This document shows positions 1-9,338 of a stretch of DNA of 64,000 nucleotides, in pieces. Source of the stretch: Candidatus Kapaibacterium sp. (GTDB lineage Bacteria > Bacteroidota > Ignavibacteria > Kapaibacteriales > UBA7675); contig JANQRB010000014.1 of the NCBI GenBank assembly GCA_028284775.1, forward strand, positions 1-64,000, given 5' to 3'. The position numbers and the translations under genes are program-made. Position 1 is the first letter of the stretch; every line of letters begins with the position of its first letter. Below the pieces are notes generated by a model. The model saw only the letters and a list, made by a program, of their open reading frames with translations, was not told the origin of the DNA and ran no database searches.

Positions 1-2107
1 TGCGATAGCGCTGTTCGCTTTCGCGAAGGCGATCAAGAGCCTGACGTCGTTCCGTAATATCGATGTTGACACCAATCAAACGGTCATCGGCATCGGTCAG
101 ACCTCGAAAAACGCGCGCCTTAGAAACGTGCCAGCGAATCGATCCATCGGGCCAGAACACACGATAGGTCATGTCGAAGCCCTCGTGCTTGCGCAACGCA
201 CTGAATATGGTATACACGGCCCGGCGGCGGTCCTCGGGGTGTACAGTCTTTACCCACTCTTCGAAAGTCGCCGGACGCGCGCCCGGGGTCAAGCCATACA
301 GGCGATAGGCCTGATCGCTCGCCTGCGCTTCATTGCGCGTCAGGTTGTGCTCCCAGCTGCCGACGCCGGAAACGGACTGCGCAAGGTTCAATCGTTCTTC
401 GCTCTTCCGCAGCTCGACTTCAACCCTCTTGCGCGCAAAGGTATTCGCAAAAAGTTCGCCGACAATCTTCAGCAGCTCCAGCTCATCGTCGCTCCATTGC
501 TTTTCCTGCCGGATCGACGTAAATCCGATAAGGCCGTTCACACGGCCCGAAGAATACATAGGCACGGCTGCCAGCGAAAGAGCGCCCTCGGCCAGCCAGA
601 AATCGCGTTCGGCGGCCAGAGGGCCGGTCAGGCTCTCCAAATGCGGCACGTGCACCAGCTCGCCGGCAAGCGTCGTTTCCAGCATCAGCGGATAATCAGC
701 GCAAAGAAGTCCTTGCTGCCGGGGACGTCGCGACGGCAAATACGGCTCATGCCATTCGTGCGTGCAGCGGGCTTGCGTCTGATCCTGTTCGAATTGATAC
801 ATACACACGCGTTCGACGCCGGTGAAGCGGCCGAGCTGTGCCAGCGCGCCGCAAATCTCTTCGTCCAGCGCAGCGGCGTCGACACGGAGAAAAGCGGTTG
901 ACATAGACGCTATAAGTCGTTTAAATTCAACGCGATACCGCATTTCACGTTCAGCTTCCTTGCGAGTGCTGATATCCTGAATTGCCGTAACTATGCGTGC
1001 TGCATGTCCATCGGCGGCGGCTATCGGCGTCAGACGGTTGATCACGTGACGGCGGCGGCCGGCAAGCTCGATTGTCGCTTCATACTCCTGCATCACGCCC
1101 GACGCCAACACCTCGGCGTATCGTTGTCTGAGTGCAGCCAGCGTATCCGGCGGGAATAGTTGTCCGCACATCATTCCGAGCATCTGCTCGGGCTGCTTTC
1201 CACTTAGTTTTACATAAGCCGGATTGACAAGGACGCAGCGATAGCGGTCGTCGCCCTCCTGCTCCATTACGTAGAGCGCATCTGAGATGCCTTCCACGAC
1301 CGCGCGATTCAGGGCTTCGCTGCGTTGAATGGCGGCGCTGCGGCGGTGACCTTCGGTACAATCGCGAAAGCTGAGCACCACACCGTTCATCACACCGCTT
1401 CCGTCATGAATCGGCGCCGCCGAGTGATCAATAAAATACTCGCGGCCATCAGCGGATCGAAGCAAGCTATTGCTTGAGTCGCTAATCGTTTCGCCCTCTT
1501 CCAGCACCCTGGAGACCGGATTCTGCAGGTTGGCGCCCGTTGTCCGGTGAACGGTCGCAAAAACTTCCTCCAGGGGCCTGCCGAGCGCTTCCTGCTCGTC
1601 GACGCCCGTCAGACGCTGTGCTATGTTGTTGATAAAGGTGATCCGGCCCCGGAGGTCGCTAGCCATAACGGCATCGCCGATACTGCACAGCGTCGTTTGC
1701 AGCCATTGACGGTTTGCCTGCAGTTTCTTTTCCGCCGCATGGCGGTGGAGCGCCATCTCAATGACTGTATGCAACTCCCGTTCATTGAAGGGCTTAAGAA
1801 TATAACCGTAGGAGTCCGTCAACTTGGCGGCCTGCACGGTGCTTTCGTCGGAGTACGAGGTCAGGTACACGCAACCGATGCCGTGTTCGCGTCGCAGGAC
1901 GGCAGCGGCCTCGACGCCATCCATTGCCCCTCGCAGTCTGACATCCATAAGCGCCAGATCCGGGAGGCATTCGGCCCCGCGCCGTACCGCGCCTTCGCCC
2001 GTGGCCTCGACAGCTACGACGTCATAGCCATAGGAATCAAGACAAGCAACAATGTCCTGCGCGATGATATTTTCGTCTTCTACGACAAGGATTTTGTGCT
2101 TTGCCAT
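1..2107 (-). CDS. Response regulator-PAS-PAS-GAF-PAS signalling protein (C-terminus outside window)
   Basis: Partial gene: 702 codons are readable from an ATG at 2107-2105 to the left edge, with no stop. The N-terminus (about residues 1-120) is a CheY-like receiver with the acidic pair in VVEDEN, phospho-acceptor Asp55 in ALMDVRL and the conserved Lys in ILKPF. Then follow PAS (about 130-250), PAS (about 265-385), GAF (about 400-560) and another PAS (about 565-690). No kinase or output domain appears before the edge; a histidine kinase or GGDEF domain may lie beyond it. The start is set by an AGGAG ribosome site that overlaps the TAG stop of the upstream kinase gene 8 bp away, so the two are probably translationally coupled partners. 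Receiver-first PAS/GAF proteins usually form intermediate steps of phosphorelays; that role is inferred. Confidence 0.88.
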   Translation of the reverse strand, partial: MAKHKILVVEDENIIAQDIVACLDSYGYDVVAVEATGEGAVRRGAECLPDLALMDVRLRGAMDGVEAAAVLRREHGIGCVYLTSYSDESTVQAAKLTDSYGYILKPFNERELHTVIEMALHRHAAEKKLQANRQWLQTTLCSIGDAVMASDLRGRITFINNIAQRLTGVDEQEALGRPLEEVFATVHRTTGANLQNPVSRVLEEGETISDSSNSLLRSADGREYFIDHSAAPIHDGSGVMNGVVLSFRDCTEGHRRSAAIQRSEALNRAVVEGISDALYVMEQEGDDRYRCVLVNPAYVKLSGKQPEQMLGMMCGQLFPPDTLAALRQRYAEVLASGVMQEYEATIELAGRRRHVINRLTPIAAADGHAARIVTAIQDISTRKEAEREMRYRVEFKRLIASMSTAFLRVDAAALDEEICGALAQLGRFTGVERVCMYQFEQDQTQARCTHEWHEPYLPSRRPRQQGLLCADYPLMLETTLAGELVHVPHLESLTGPLAAERDFWLAEGALSLAAVPMYSSGRVNGLIGFTSIRQEKQWSDDELELLKIVGELFANTFARKRVEVELRKSEERLNLAQSVSGVGSWEHNLTRNEAQASDQAYRLYGLTPGARPATFEEWVKTVHPEDRRRAVYTIFSALRKHEGFDMTYRVFWPDGSIRWHVSKARVFRGLTDADDRLIGVNIDITERRQALDRLRESEQRYR

Positions 2108-2115
2108 TTCCGCTC

Positions 2116-4455
2116 CTACTCATGCGTCCGCAAGGGAAAGCTGATGGTAAAGGCGGCCCCCGGATTGCGATCGATTGTGATACTGCCGCCGAGTTGCTCC
2201 ACCAGTGTCATAACCAACTTCAGTCCGATCGTCGTCCCCCCGGTGTCGACCGATTCGTCCAGCCCAATTCCATTGTCGGCAATATGCAGACGACAGCGTT
2301 CATTGTTTTCGAGCGCAAACTGCACGACAATTTTATCCGCTTCCTTCCGCTTCCTTTGCCAGTCGGCGGGAAAGGCATATTTGATAGCGTTGGTCAATAG
2401 CTCGTTAATGATAAGCCCGCTTGGTATCGCCTGCCCGACGCTGAGTGCCGCCTCAGCCGCCTCGATGTGGATGAGCGGCTGGGCCGCCGCGCCGATCGAC
2501 CGGACTATTTGCGGCACCAGGGTACGGAGGTAGGAGTCAAATTCAATACGGGAAAGGTTTGGCGAGGTATAAAGCTTTTCGTGAATCAGCGACATTGTTC
2601 GGACACGATCCTGGCTGTCGCGAAAGGCGGCCAGCGCCCGTCGGTCGTCGATAGTCTTGGATTGCAGGTTGAGCAGGCTCGAAATAACCTGCAGGTTGTT
2701 TTTGACGCGGTGGTGGATCTCCTTCAGGAGGGCGTCTTTTTCGGCCAGCGAGGCGGCCAATCGCTCGGAAGTCTCGCGCCGTTCGGTGACATCCCGCAAT
2801 CCCCCATACAATACGACCGTCGTACCGCGCATCTCCGCCCGCAGACGTTCTGCAACCCAGCGTTTCTGCCCATCCTTACGGTTAAAGCAATACTCGCGCG
2901 TCACATGAGTCGTGCCGGAGCGAAAGCGCTGCATCAGGCGTTTGTTTTCTTCCAGTTGGAGGGAGTACAGAATTCGCTCCAAACCGAGTTGCGCTATATC
3001 TTCCGTCGAATAACCTGTGAACTCCTTGGCCCGATCCGTATGCCAGCGGATTATCTCGCGTCCATCCTCCCGGATTTCAATCTGATAGCAAAAGTCGGAA
3101 GTCAGTTCAGCCAGTTTGCGGAAACGCTCTTCGCTGTTTTGCAGATTTCCGAACAGAACAAGGTTACTGATTGCATCGGCAATGCGCCGGCCAATATCGC
3201 GCAGCAGGCGTTGTTCATCGTCGCGCCAGTTTCGGGCAAAGGAGCATTGGTGCAGTCCGAAAAGCCAGGGCCGGCCGGTGCGGGGAATCATAGCCGTCAG
3301 CAGTTCCGACTTCACGTTGTAGCTGCGGGCCGTTTCACCCGGCAGGCGTCCCGAATTGGGATCGAGGCGCAAGGGCAATCGGGACGAAAGGACATCGCGA
3401 ATGATGGCGCTCGTGGATTCCGTCAGTGGAATTTCGGCCGAATCGGCACCCGGATATTCGGCAACGGCGGCCTCCGCCACGACCTTGAATGACGGGGACT
3501 GAAGGTCGGCGGGATAGGCGACGAACGCGCGATCGCAGTCAAATATCTCCCTGACAACTTTCATAAGACCGAGCAGCAGACTTTGCAGGTCACCATCGCC
3601 TTCGATGACGCCGTTGACGCGCTCCATGCTTTCAAGATAGCTGACGTGCAGGCGGCTTGAACGCTCGACGGCTCGCAGCTCGGTCTGATCGCGACCGATG
3701 AGCAGGAAATGCGGAATCTGCCCTTCCTCCCATAAGGGCGCCAGATCGACCGCCCACCAGCGGCGTCCTTCGGCCGCTTGTAATTCGAATTCGCAGTCGG
3801 TGGATTTGCCGTTGCTGAGTACACGTCCCAGGGCTGCCTGCAGGGTGTACTTATATTCTTCGGTGATCAGCTCGAACAGGTTTTGTTCCAGCACTGTTTT
3901 CTTGTCGAGATAGACGGGCAGGTGTTTTACGGCTACGATGCGGCCGCTGCGGTCAATTTCAAAGACCGCCTCGGGCAGGTTCTTCAGTACCGCGCTATGC
4001 AATTGTTCCAGACTGCGATTGCCGCTCAGGTTGATCTGGAGTTCCTTGGCTTCGTAGCCTGTCCGCCGCCGAAAACTGACCGTAATGCCGCTGCGCTGAC
4101 CCGATTCGGTGACAAATGGCGCCAGGGCCGCATCGATGGGGATTCTGCCGCTGGTGCTGCTCAAGAGCAAGGTTTCCGGCGACAAGCCGACGACAGGCCG
4201 AACGCTGCCGCACCACTGTGACGTATCGATAATTTCCTGGGGGCGCGAGGCATCCACAATCTGAAAAACTTCTCTGATATCCATTCCCCGCGCGGTGGCG
4301 GGATCCCAGCCGGTCATTGTGGCGGCGGCCCGGTTGATTTCGGAGACCCGACCTTCGTCGTCAGCTAGGATCAGACCATCACCGACACTCTGCAGAGCCC
4401 TGCGCTCCCAGGAATCAATTGCCTGCCCCCTATCCGCATCTGGAAAGGTCATCAT
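2116..4455 (-). CDS. PAS/GAF sensor histidine kinase, HisKA_2 family
   Basis: Soluble sensor kinase of 779 residues with no signal peptide or membrane segment. Domain order by eye: PAS (about 15-135), PAS (about 150-265), GAF (about 290-440), PAS (about 445-565), HisKA_2 dimerisation/phosphoacceptor (about 573-650) and HATPase (about 660-775). The phosphoacceptor block reads LLKEIHHRVKNNLQVI, with His581 or His582 as the likely site; this H-box is diagnostic of the HisKA_2/HWE type rather than classical HisKA. The ATPase domain shows ELLTNAIKYAF (N-box) and DNGIGL (G1). The first of two adjacent ATGs fits best with GGAG about 11 nt upstream. The next gene, 8 bp downstream, begins with a receiver domain and is the obvious phosphotransfer partner. 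The sensed signal is unknown. Confidence 0.92.
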   Translation of the reverse strand: MMTFPDADRGQAIDSWERRALQSVGDGLILADDEGRVSEINRAAATMTGWDPATARGMDIREVFQIVDASRPQEIIDTSQWCGSVRPVVGLSPETLLLSSTSGRIPIDAALAPFVTESGQRSGITVSFRRRTGYEAKELQINLSGNRSLEQLHSAVLKNLPEAVFEIDRSGRIVAVKHLPVYLDKKTVLEQNLFELITEEYKYTLQAALGRVLSNGKSTDCEFELQAAEGRRWWAVDLAPLWEEGQIPHFLLIGRDQTELRAVERSSRLHVSYLESMERVNGVIEGDGDLQSLLLGLMKVVREIFDCDRAFVAYPADLQSPSFKVVAEAAVAEYPGADSAEIPLTESTSAIIRDVLSSRLPLRLDPNSGRLPGETARSYNVKSELLTAMIPRTGRPWLFGLHQCSFARNWRDDEQRLLRDIGRRIADAISNLVLFGNLQNSEERFRKLAELTSDFCYQIEIREDGREIIRWHTDRAKEFTGYSTEDIAQLGLERILYSLQLEENKRLMQRFRSGTTHVTREYCFNRKDGQKRWVAERLRAEMRGTTVVLYGGLRDVTERRETSERLAASLAEKDALLKEIHHRVKNNLQVISSLLNLQSKTIDDRRALAAFRDSQDRVRTMSLIHEKLYTSPNLSRIEFDSYLRTLVPQIVRSIGAAAQPLIHIEAAEAALSVGQAIPSGLIINELLTNAIKYAFPADWQRKRKEADKIVVQFALENNERCRLHIADNGIGLDESVDTGGTTIGLKLVMTLVEQLGGSITIDRNPGAAFTISFPLRTHE

Positions 4456-4991
4456 CGCAGAGTAACTCCGCTAGTACAGTAGCAGTCAGTCGTGAAATCA
4501 AGCAAATGCCTAAGAACCGTAGCCTGCAAAATATCACGCTTCTCGTCATTGGCAAGCGATAATTTTGGCGAAGGAAATGCATTTGTCGCGGGTCTTACTT
4601 TTAACGCTTCACCTGACAATTTCGCAATGTCCGCATCGCGATTTGCTCTATCACCGTCTTTATGTAAGCTCGGCCAGCCAGGAACTCGGTAGTCGCAATA
4701 TGACCATTGCCTCCTTCACGTTTGCCCTGGCGGTCCGAGGTCCCTGCCAAAAAAACTGACTTAATCTTCACGCAGGCTTTACAGCAGAGAGCCTGCGGAT
4801 GAATTTCCTGGCGAAAGTCCGGGTTCGGTCTGAAGCTGTCGGCCATAACTTTGCCTATCAGAATCTTGCCGCCGCCCGGCTACAAACAACAAAGGCCCTT
4901 GCGCCAAAAGCAGCAAGGGCCTTATAATTCAACTATTTAGAGAATGCAGCAAATGTGTTGCCATCCAACACATTTTCTAAGCCGAGCAAAC
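4456..4991. other. Intergenic region, no gene recognised
   Basis: This 536-bp stretch lies between the start of the sensor kinase and the stop of the Omp28-like gene, both on the minus strand. Short open frames occur on both strands but none has recognisable motifs, a convincing ribosome site or protein-like composition. Its only clear element is the hairpin terminator at 4892-4923. Confidence 0.6.
4892..4923 (-). terminator. Rho-independent terminator of the Omp28-like gene
   Basis: Perfect 11-bp inverted repeat: AAGGCCCTTGC at 4892-4902 pairs with GCAAGGGCCTT at 4913-4923 across a 10-nt loop. Read on the minus strand it is followed by a T-rich tail (TGTTGTTTG). It starts about 70 bp after the stop codon at 4992. 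Confidence 0.8.
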
Positions 4992-7067
4992 TCAGCGCGC
5001 TACAAGCAAGGTCCGCCAATGCATCTGATCACCTGCCTGTACCCGCAGGAGGTAGTTGCCGTCTGCGAGTTGACGCGTGTCGATCGGTACATTGTGAAGA
5101 CCGGCGGCGGCGTGATAATCGCGCAGCGTCAGGACTTTCGCGCCCAGGCTGTTGTACAGCTCGACCTTCAGGCGGTCATTAGCAGGCATCTGCACCGGCA
5201 AGCTTGCAATCATGCGAGCCGGGTTGGGGCTGACAAAACCAACGACTTCGGTGTTGATTTCATCCGCAACGTCCACGCTGCTCGCAATGAGATGCTTTTC
5301 AGTGGCTCCCGCAACTTCGCGTCGTTCCGAACGGCTATCGTGCTTGTGGACAAAGGCCAGCAGTTTGATCTGCGTTTCATCGTGATCTTCGGGCAAGACG
5401 ACATCAAATTGCTGCGATTCGCTCGAGCCGGCCTGAAAGAGTTGCCTGTCAAGCTCCACACCCCAGGTACCGGTCGGCGCATCGCGCAGCACGTGGTTGT
5501 GGACAAATCCGGCAATGCGCCGCGGCGCGTCATAGAGCGGATGATCTTCCCAACCGCTGCGGCCGCTGATGTAATTCACCTGATCGTAGGCAGGATCTTC
5601 ACTCGACACATTGTCTTCGAGGATAAAAAGGTTGAGACGATATTCGTCGGGTTCGGGATAATCGACATAGTTGACCGTCACCCGGATTGACATCGTCCGC
5701 GTTTCGGAATTCCAGCTGCGCTCGATGTCCAGATCGAAAGGCGTATAGTCGTTGCTGCGGCGGCTGGCGATTGCATTCATCCAGCCATCCATGGTAAACA
5801 GGATGTCGCCGTTGACCGGCGCGCGGTCGAACATAGCCATAGGGAAACTGGGCCGATATTCGCTAATCAGCTCGACGCTGGCGCTGACGGCCATTGGTTC
5901 ACTGGAGCGGCCGCCGTGCAGCCCGACCGCCAGAACGTTCGGAAACTCATCAATCATTTCCTGCACCAAAACGGCGCCCGCGCCGCACCAGCCGCACCAG
6001 GTGCCGGTAAATTCTTCAACCAGAAAATGGCGGTCGGCCGACACATTCAAAAAGCCGAAGAACGTCGCCTCCTGGGCGTTATTGGCGCCGATAGCATCGA
6101 GTTCGCTGTCGCCGTTGATGGCCGAAATCCAGACGCGCAAATCCAGGTATTTGCCGCCGACGGTCGGCGTCCAGTTGATTCCCTGCAGATCCCAGCTTTG
6201 ATTGGACGTCAGATTGATGTCCTGCACCGTCTGTGTTTCGACCGGGCCATCCGCCACCTGCATACTCACTTCAATCGAGTTGATTGTGTTGTTGCCGAGA
6301 TTACGAATCGTGCCCTGCAGCTCCATGGGCTTATCGAGGACGACTTTGGCCGGCAGGTCCAGAGTCGTGAACTCCGCGTCGAAGTCGATATCGGAATTGA
6401 TGAACTGGTAGGTCAGGTTGCCGCCTTTGGGAAAATCGAGGTCCGGACCGCCCACGAAGGCAGCTTGCGAGGCATCGCTGTTTTGAGCGCCAATGCTGCC
6501 GCTGCCGCCGCTCAGCACGCGACCGTCGACAAAGGCGATATCAAAGCTGCCGTCTTCGTGAATTCCGATGGCAAAACTCAAAGTCTTGAGGCTCGAAGGA
6601 GGTATTCCGTCGGGTGTGACCGCCCGCCATTCGACAACGTGAACCCGATCGGGCTCCGTGCCGATGGTTGCAATGCGGATTTCATTCGACATGGCCGCGC
6701 CGCCTTCCGCCAGTTGCAGGGCATCCCAGTAGGCAAAAATTGCGTTGAGAGGCGCTTCAGCCGATGGCAGGGCGCTGTTTTCGCTTATGCTGGCAGTGGC
6801 GCTCTGGTCGAAGGTGATGTAGCCATTGTCGCTGACATAATAGCCGTTGACCGGCTGACCGAAGTAACTGAAGCCGAAGGGCAGGCTGCGCCAGTCGCTC
6901 AGCTGCTCGTCCATCGGCGCCGAAATCGTCGCTTCCAGGTTATTATCCATATCCGCCATGTAGGCGGCCGTTTCATTGACCGGAACATAAAGGTAACCCT
7001 GAGACAGAGCCGTCAGAGACATTCCGCCCAGGGCCAACAGTACTACCATTGTACTAAGACGATACAT
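4992..7067 (-). CDS. Omp28-like secreted protein with thioredoxin-type CxxC motif and T9SS sorting domain
   Basis: Precursor of 691 residues with a signal peptide (about 1-23). The first half is beta-rich and ends in a CARDB-like stretch (about 230-330). Near residue 355 comes EEFTGTWCGWCGAG, the thioredoxin-like CxxC signature of the Omp28 family. The last 80 residues hold a type A T9SS sorting domain: SPNPA opening, VELYNSLGAKV and LADGNYLLRVQAG core. It is therefore expected to cross the outer membrane by T9SS and end up on the surface or outside. The ATG has GGAG 8 nt upstream, and a hairpin terminator follows, so it appears monocistronic. Function is unknown; the CxxC suggests redox activity or disulfide handling, but Omp28 proteins are poorly characterised. 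Confidence 0.9.
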   Translation of the reverse strand: MYRLSTMVVLLALGGMSLTALSQGYLYVPVNETAAYMADMDNNLEATISAPMDEQLSDWRSLPFGFSYFGQPVNGYYVSDNGYITFDQSATASISENSALPSAEAPLNAIFAYWDALQLAEGGAAMSNEIRIATIGTEPDRVHVVEWRAVTPDGIPPSSLKTLSFAIGIHEDGSFDIAFVDGRVLSGGSGSIGAQNSDASQAAFVGGPDLDFPKGGNLTYQFINSDIDFDAEFTTLDLPAKVVLDKPMELQGTIRNLGNNTINSIEVSMQVADGPVETQTVQDINLTSNQSWDLQGINWTPTVGGKYLDLRVWISAINGDSELDAIGANNAQEATFFGFLNVSADRHFLVEEFTGTWCGWCGAGAVLVQEMIDEFPNVLAVGLHGGRSSEPMAVSASVELISEYRPSFPMAMFDRAPVNGDILFTMDGWMNAIASRRSNDYTPFDLDIERSWNSETRTMSIRVTVNYVDYPEPDEYRLNLFILEDNVSSEDPAYDQVNYISGRSGWEDHPLYDAPRRIAGFVHNHVLRDAPTGTWGVELDRQLFQAGSSESQQFDVVLPEDHDETQIKLLAFVHKHDSRSERREVAGATEKHLIASSVDVADEINTEVVGFVSPNPARMIASLPVQMPANDRLKVELYNSLGAKVLTLRDYHAAAGLHNVPIDTRQLADGNYLLRVQAGDQMHWRTLLVAR

Positions 7068-7661
7068 ATTCGCACTCCAGAGAATATAAAAGGAAGGATT
7101 CTTGTCGTTGACAGTGTTACTGGTAATGATTATCTGTGCCCCGAACCAATAAATTGAATAATTTTTGCATAATAATCAAAGATTTTAGGCCATTGTCAGC
7201 GCGGGGGCCATCAGCGTCCCAGTTCCGATCGGGAGAGGAAAGCGGCGGGCGCAAGTCTGCGCGCCAATTGTAGGTGGTTTTGGATTGTGCTGGTGTCGCA
7301 GCCGAAGCTCTAGGAGTGTCGCCTGGCGCCGAGTGCGTCGCCTATGCGTTTGACTCAGCGCAACGCGTATCAACGGGTTCCCGTAATTTGCAATGTGTCG
7401 TTCGATTTTATTCGGCGGGCGAAGACGGAGTATCTGGAAAGGCTGCTCCATTAGCGCCATTCCTCCCCGGTCCTGCCTTACGCCGCGTGGCGGTTTAACC
7501 GCTATCGATTTCACTCGATTGCAAAGGAACGAAGTCTCCGCGACAGGCCGGAGACTGCAATCAATATTACTGCGCCGGCCGCCGCCAGTGCCTCTCCCAG
7601 GTCGAAGCGCCGGCAGCGGTGGAAAAATTCAGCGAAATTTGGCGTATGCGATCAGACGTGT
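7068..7661. other. Intergenic region, no gene recognised
   Basis: This 594-bp stretch separates the phytase gene from the Omp28-like gene, both read leftward. The first 120 bp are AT-rich and should contain the promoter of the Omp28-like gene, but I cannot fix its boxes. The rest is richer in GC, with short open frames (such as 7185-7514 minus) of arginine- and proline-rich, non-protein-like composition. It could be decayed coding DNA; no family is recognisable. Confidence 0.5.
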
Positions 7662-8777
7662 TCAGCGAATTGAAGGAGGAGTCGCGGCAAGCCGCAGCTC
7701 GTCGCCCGCGATTGTACGCCAGTCATACAGGTGAAAAGTTTTGTCATCCGACATCGCAACGAAACAGCCGTAGGGAAATCGGCTGCCCAAGGCCACGCTG
7801 CTAACTTCGGACCCATCGCTTTCCACCGTCGAAAGCGACACGACTTTTACTAATGGATGATCGTGCGGATCGTTCTGACTGCCTTCGCGCGCATACACGT
7901 GAAATTGATTGGCCTGTTGATCGGAGACAAGGATATAGCCCTCTCGATCGCTGCTGCAATAGATTGAAATTCCCTCGTGATCCTCGGTAAAGCCTTCGCG
8001 CGCAAAGAGCGCCAGCTCCCGGTCATCATTCAAGGCCGGATCGGCATAATACTTGCGGACGCCGACGCCCTCATCGGAATAGTAGACATATCCGAGCCTG
8101 TCATCGACGGCAATCGCCTCGATTTCATTGAGGCCGCTGTAGGCGCCGAAGCTGCGAACCAGCCGGGCCCGGACCTGACCGGCCGGCCCCTCTTCCAGGC
8201 GGTATTGCCAGAGGTAGCTGCCGTCTTCGGGTCCCGTCTTGCGGCCGACAATCGCAAAGATGACACCGTCGGAGGGGCGCTTATACAGGGCGATGCCCAT
8301 CGGTGCGCGCTGCGCTTCGCCCTCGAACACTTGAATGCCACCCCCATCGATCGCGGTCATTGCCGGCAATCGAAAGACACGGATGGCGTTCCTGAGACGC
8401 TCCGTCGTTACCGCGATATCGATACTCTCGCCCGCCAGCGGCAATCCGTACTCGACATCGACATTATTCGGACGCTGCAGGCCGCGGACGACCTTGTCCT
8501 GCACAATATTACCCGCCAGCGTGTACACATACAGAGCGCCGTCCTGGTTCTTGTCCGTGCCAATGACCAAACTGCGAGCGGGATCATCGGGGTGCACCCA
8601 GATCGCCGGATCGTCTGTGTCAAAGGCCGTCGGTTCGGTAACAACGAGCGGTTGCAGCGGCGCGGCCTCAATCATGCCCTTTATTGGTGCATCCGTCTTT
8701 TCCTCTGCGCCCTCTTTATGCCCGTGACAGGCTGTCAGAATGAGCGCACACAATACAAGCGAGCTTCGCATCTTCAT
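7662..8777 (-). CDS. Beta-propeller phytase (3-phytase family) lipoprotein
   Basis: Beta-propeller phytases remove phosphate from myo-inositol hexakisphosphate in a calcium-dependent reaction. This 371-residue protein has a lipoprotein signal with lipobox LTAC (Cys about 16), placing it on an envelope membrane. Family motifs are clear: TDDPAIWVHPDDPARS, then GTDKNQDGALYVYTLAG, RPNNVDVEYG, AVTTERLRNAIRVF, NEIEAIAVDD and YYSDEGVGVRKYYADP, which recur blade by blade. Length fits a single phytase domain. The ATG has AAGG 9 nt upstream. It lies 90 bp behind the PepSY-like lipoprotein and sensor-regulator genes on the same strand, and a direct repeat (8815-8834) in that gap may be a regulator site. 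A role in scavenging phosphate from phytate is inferred from the family. Confidence 0.92.
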   Translation of the reverse strand: MKMRSSLVLCALILTACHGHKEGAEEKTDAPIKGMIEAAPLQPLVVTEPTAFDTDDPAIWVHPDDPARSLVIGTDKNQDGALYVYTLAGNIVQDKVVRGLQRPNNVDVEYGLPLAGESIDIAVTTERLRNAIRVFRLPAMTAIDGGGIQVFEGEAQRAPMGIALYKRPSDGVIFAIVGRKTGPEDGSYLWQYRLEEGPAGQVRARLVRSFGAYSGLNEIEAIAVDDRLGYVYYSDEGVGVRKYYADPALNDDRELALFAREGFTEDHEGISIYCSSDREGYILVSDQQANQFHVYAREGSQNDPHDHPLVKVVSLSTVESDGSEVSSVALGSRFPYGCFVAMSDDKTFHLYDWRTIAGDELRLAATPPSIR

Positions 8778-8814
8778 GGTACCAGGCCTTCATCTGTTAT
8801 GGAATAAATCGATG

Positions 8815-8834
8815 ACGTCACATTTACACGTCAC
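8815..8834. promoter_or_regulatory. Direct repeat upstream of phytase, possible regulator site
   Basis: The heptamer ACGTCAC occurs at 8815-8821 and again at 8828-8834, a 13-bp period, 38-57 bp before the phytase start. OmpR/PhoB-type regulators bind direct repeats, usually with about 11-bp period, and one is encoded in this cluster. The assignment is a suggestion only. Confidence 0.3.
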
Positions 8835-8867
8835 GCGGGAGATGGAATGAAGGGCCTTGCACAGTAG

Positions 8868-9296
8868 TCAATCATCACGCCGGATAATTTTGCCGGTCGG
8901 GTCGAAGAGAATATCGATTTCCCGGCCTTCACGGATAACATCAACTTCGTACAACGTATCCAGTCCAGGTGTCAGGGTTTGCTCGATTTCTTCAATAGCC
9001 GCATCGCCAAAATGAGTTTCCACCACATGGAGAATGGCCGGCGGCAGTTCGTGAACTTCGATCAGGATTTCCGTCTCCAGCCAGTTGCCGGCCAGGTCGA
9101 ACTTCAGCGAGAGCTCGCGGCCATCGACAATGCAATCGGCTTCGCAGACACTTTCGTCCTCAACGTCCCAATCGACCTCGCGCGCCTCAGGGTACATGGC
9201 TTCAAAGGCCAGGCGAGTTTGTTCCGGTACGACCGTTTCGGCGCAGCCAAGGAGAGCAAGAATAAGGACGGCAAGGGACAGCACAGTCAGTCGCAT
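8868..9296 (-). CDS. PepSY-like (BLIP-like fold) lipoprotein
   Basis: Small envelope lipoprotein of 142 residues; lipobox LLGC with Cys18. The mature part has two tandem half-domains, each with the pattern of PepSY-like proteins (PF11396 type): an acidic helix followed by strands, as in FEAMYPEAREVDWDVE...LSLKFDLAGNWLETE and VVETHFGDAAIEEIEQ...IDILFDPTGKIIRRD. It lies 42 bp after the sensor kinase gene and before the phytase gene. PepSY-like proteins are often encoded beside two-component systems and are thought to act as periplasmic modulators or sensors; a role as accessory to the adjacent kinase is inferred. No catalytic residues are evident. Confidence 0.8.
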   Translation of the reverse strand: MRLTVLSLAVLILALLGCAETVVPEQTRLAFEAMYPEAREVDWDVEDESVCEADCIVDGRELSLKFDLAGNWLETEILIEVHELPPAILHVVETHFGDAAIEEIEQTLTPGLDTLYEVDVIREGREIDILFDPTGKIIRRDD

Positions 9297-9338
9297 AGAT
9301 GCTCAAAAATACGAGTCGAATCTGAAGTAAATCTGGAG

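Noticed and set aside
128..2533. Long plus-strand open frames (257 and 328 codons)
   Set aside because: They run antisense to the receiver-PAS and HisKA_2 genes, whose minus-strand frames show clear domains. The plus-strand products have no family motif.
5916..7157. 413-codon plus-strand frame
   Set aside because: It is antisense to the Omp28-like gene, which has a signal peptide, CxxC motif and sorting domain. The antisense product has a shadow-like composition.
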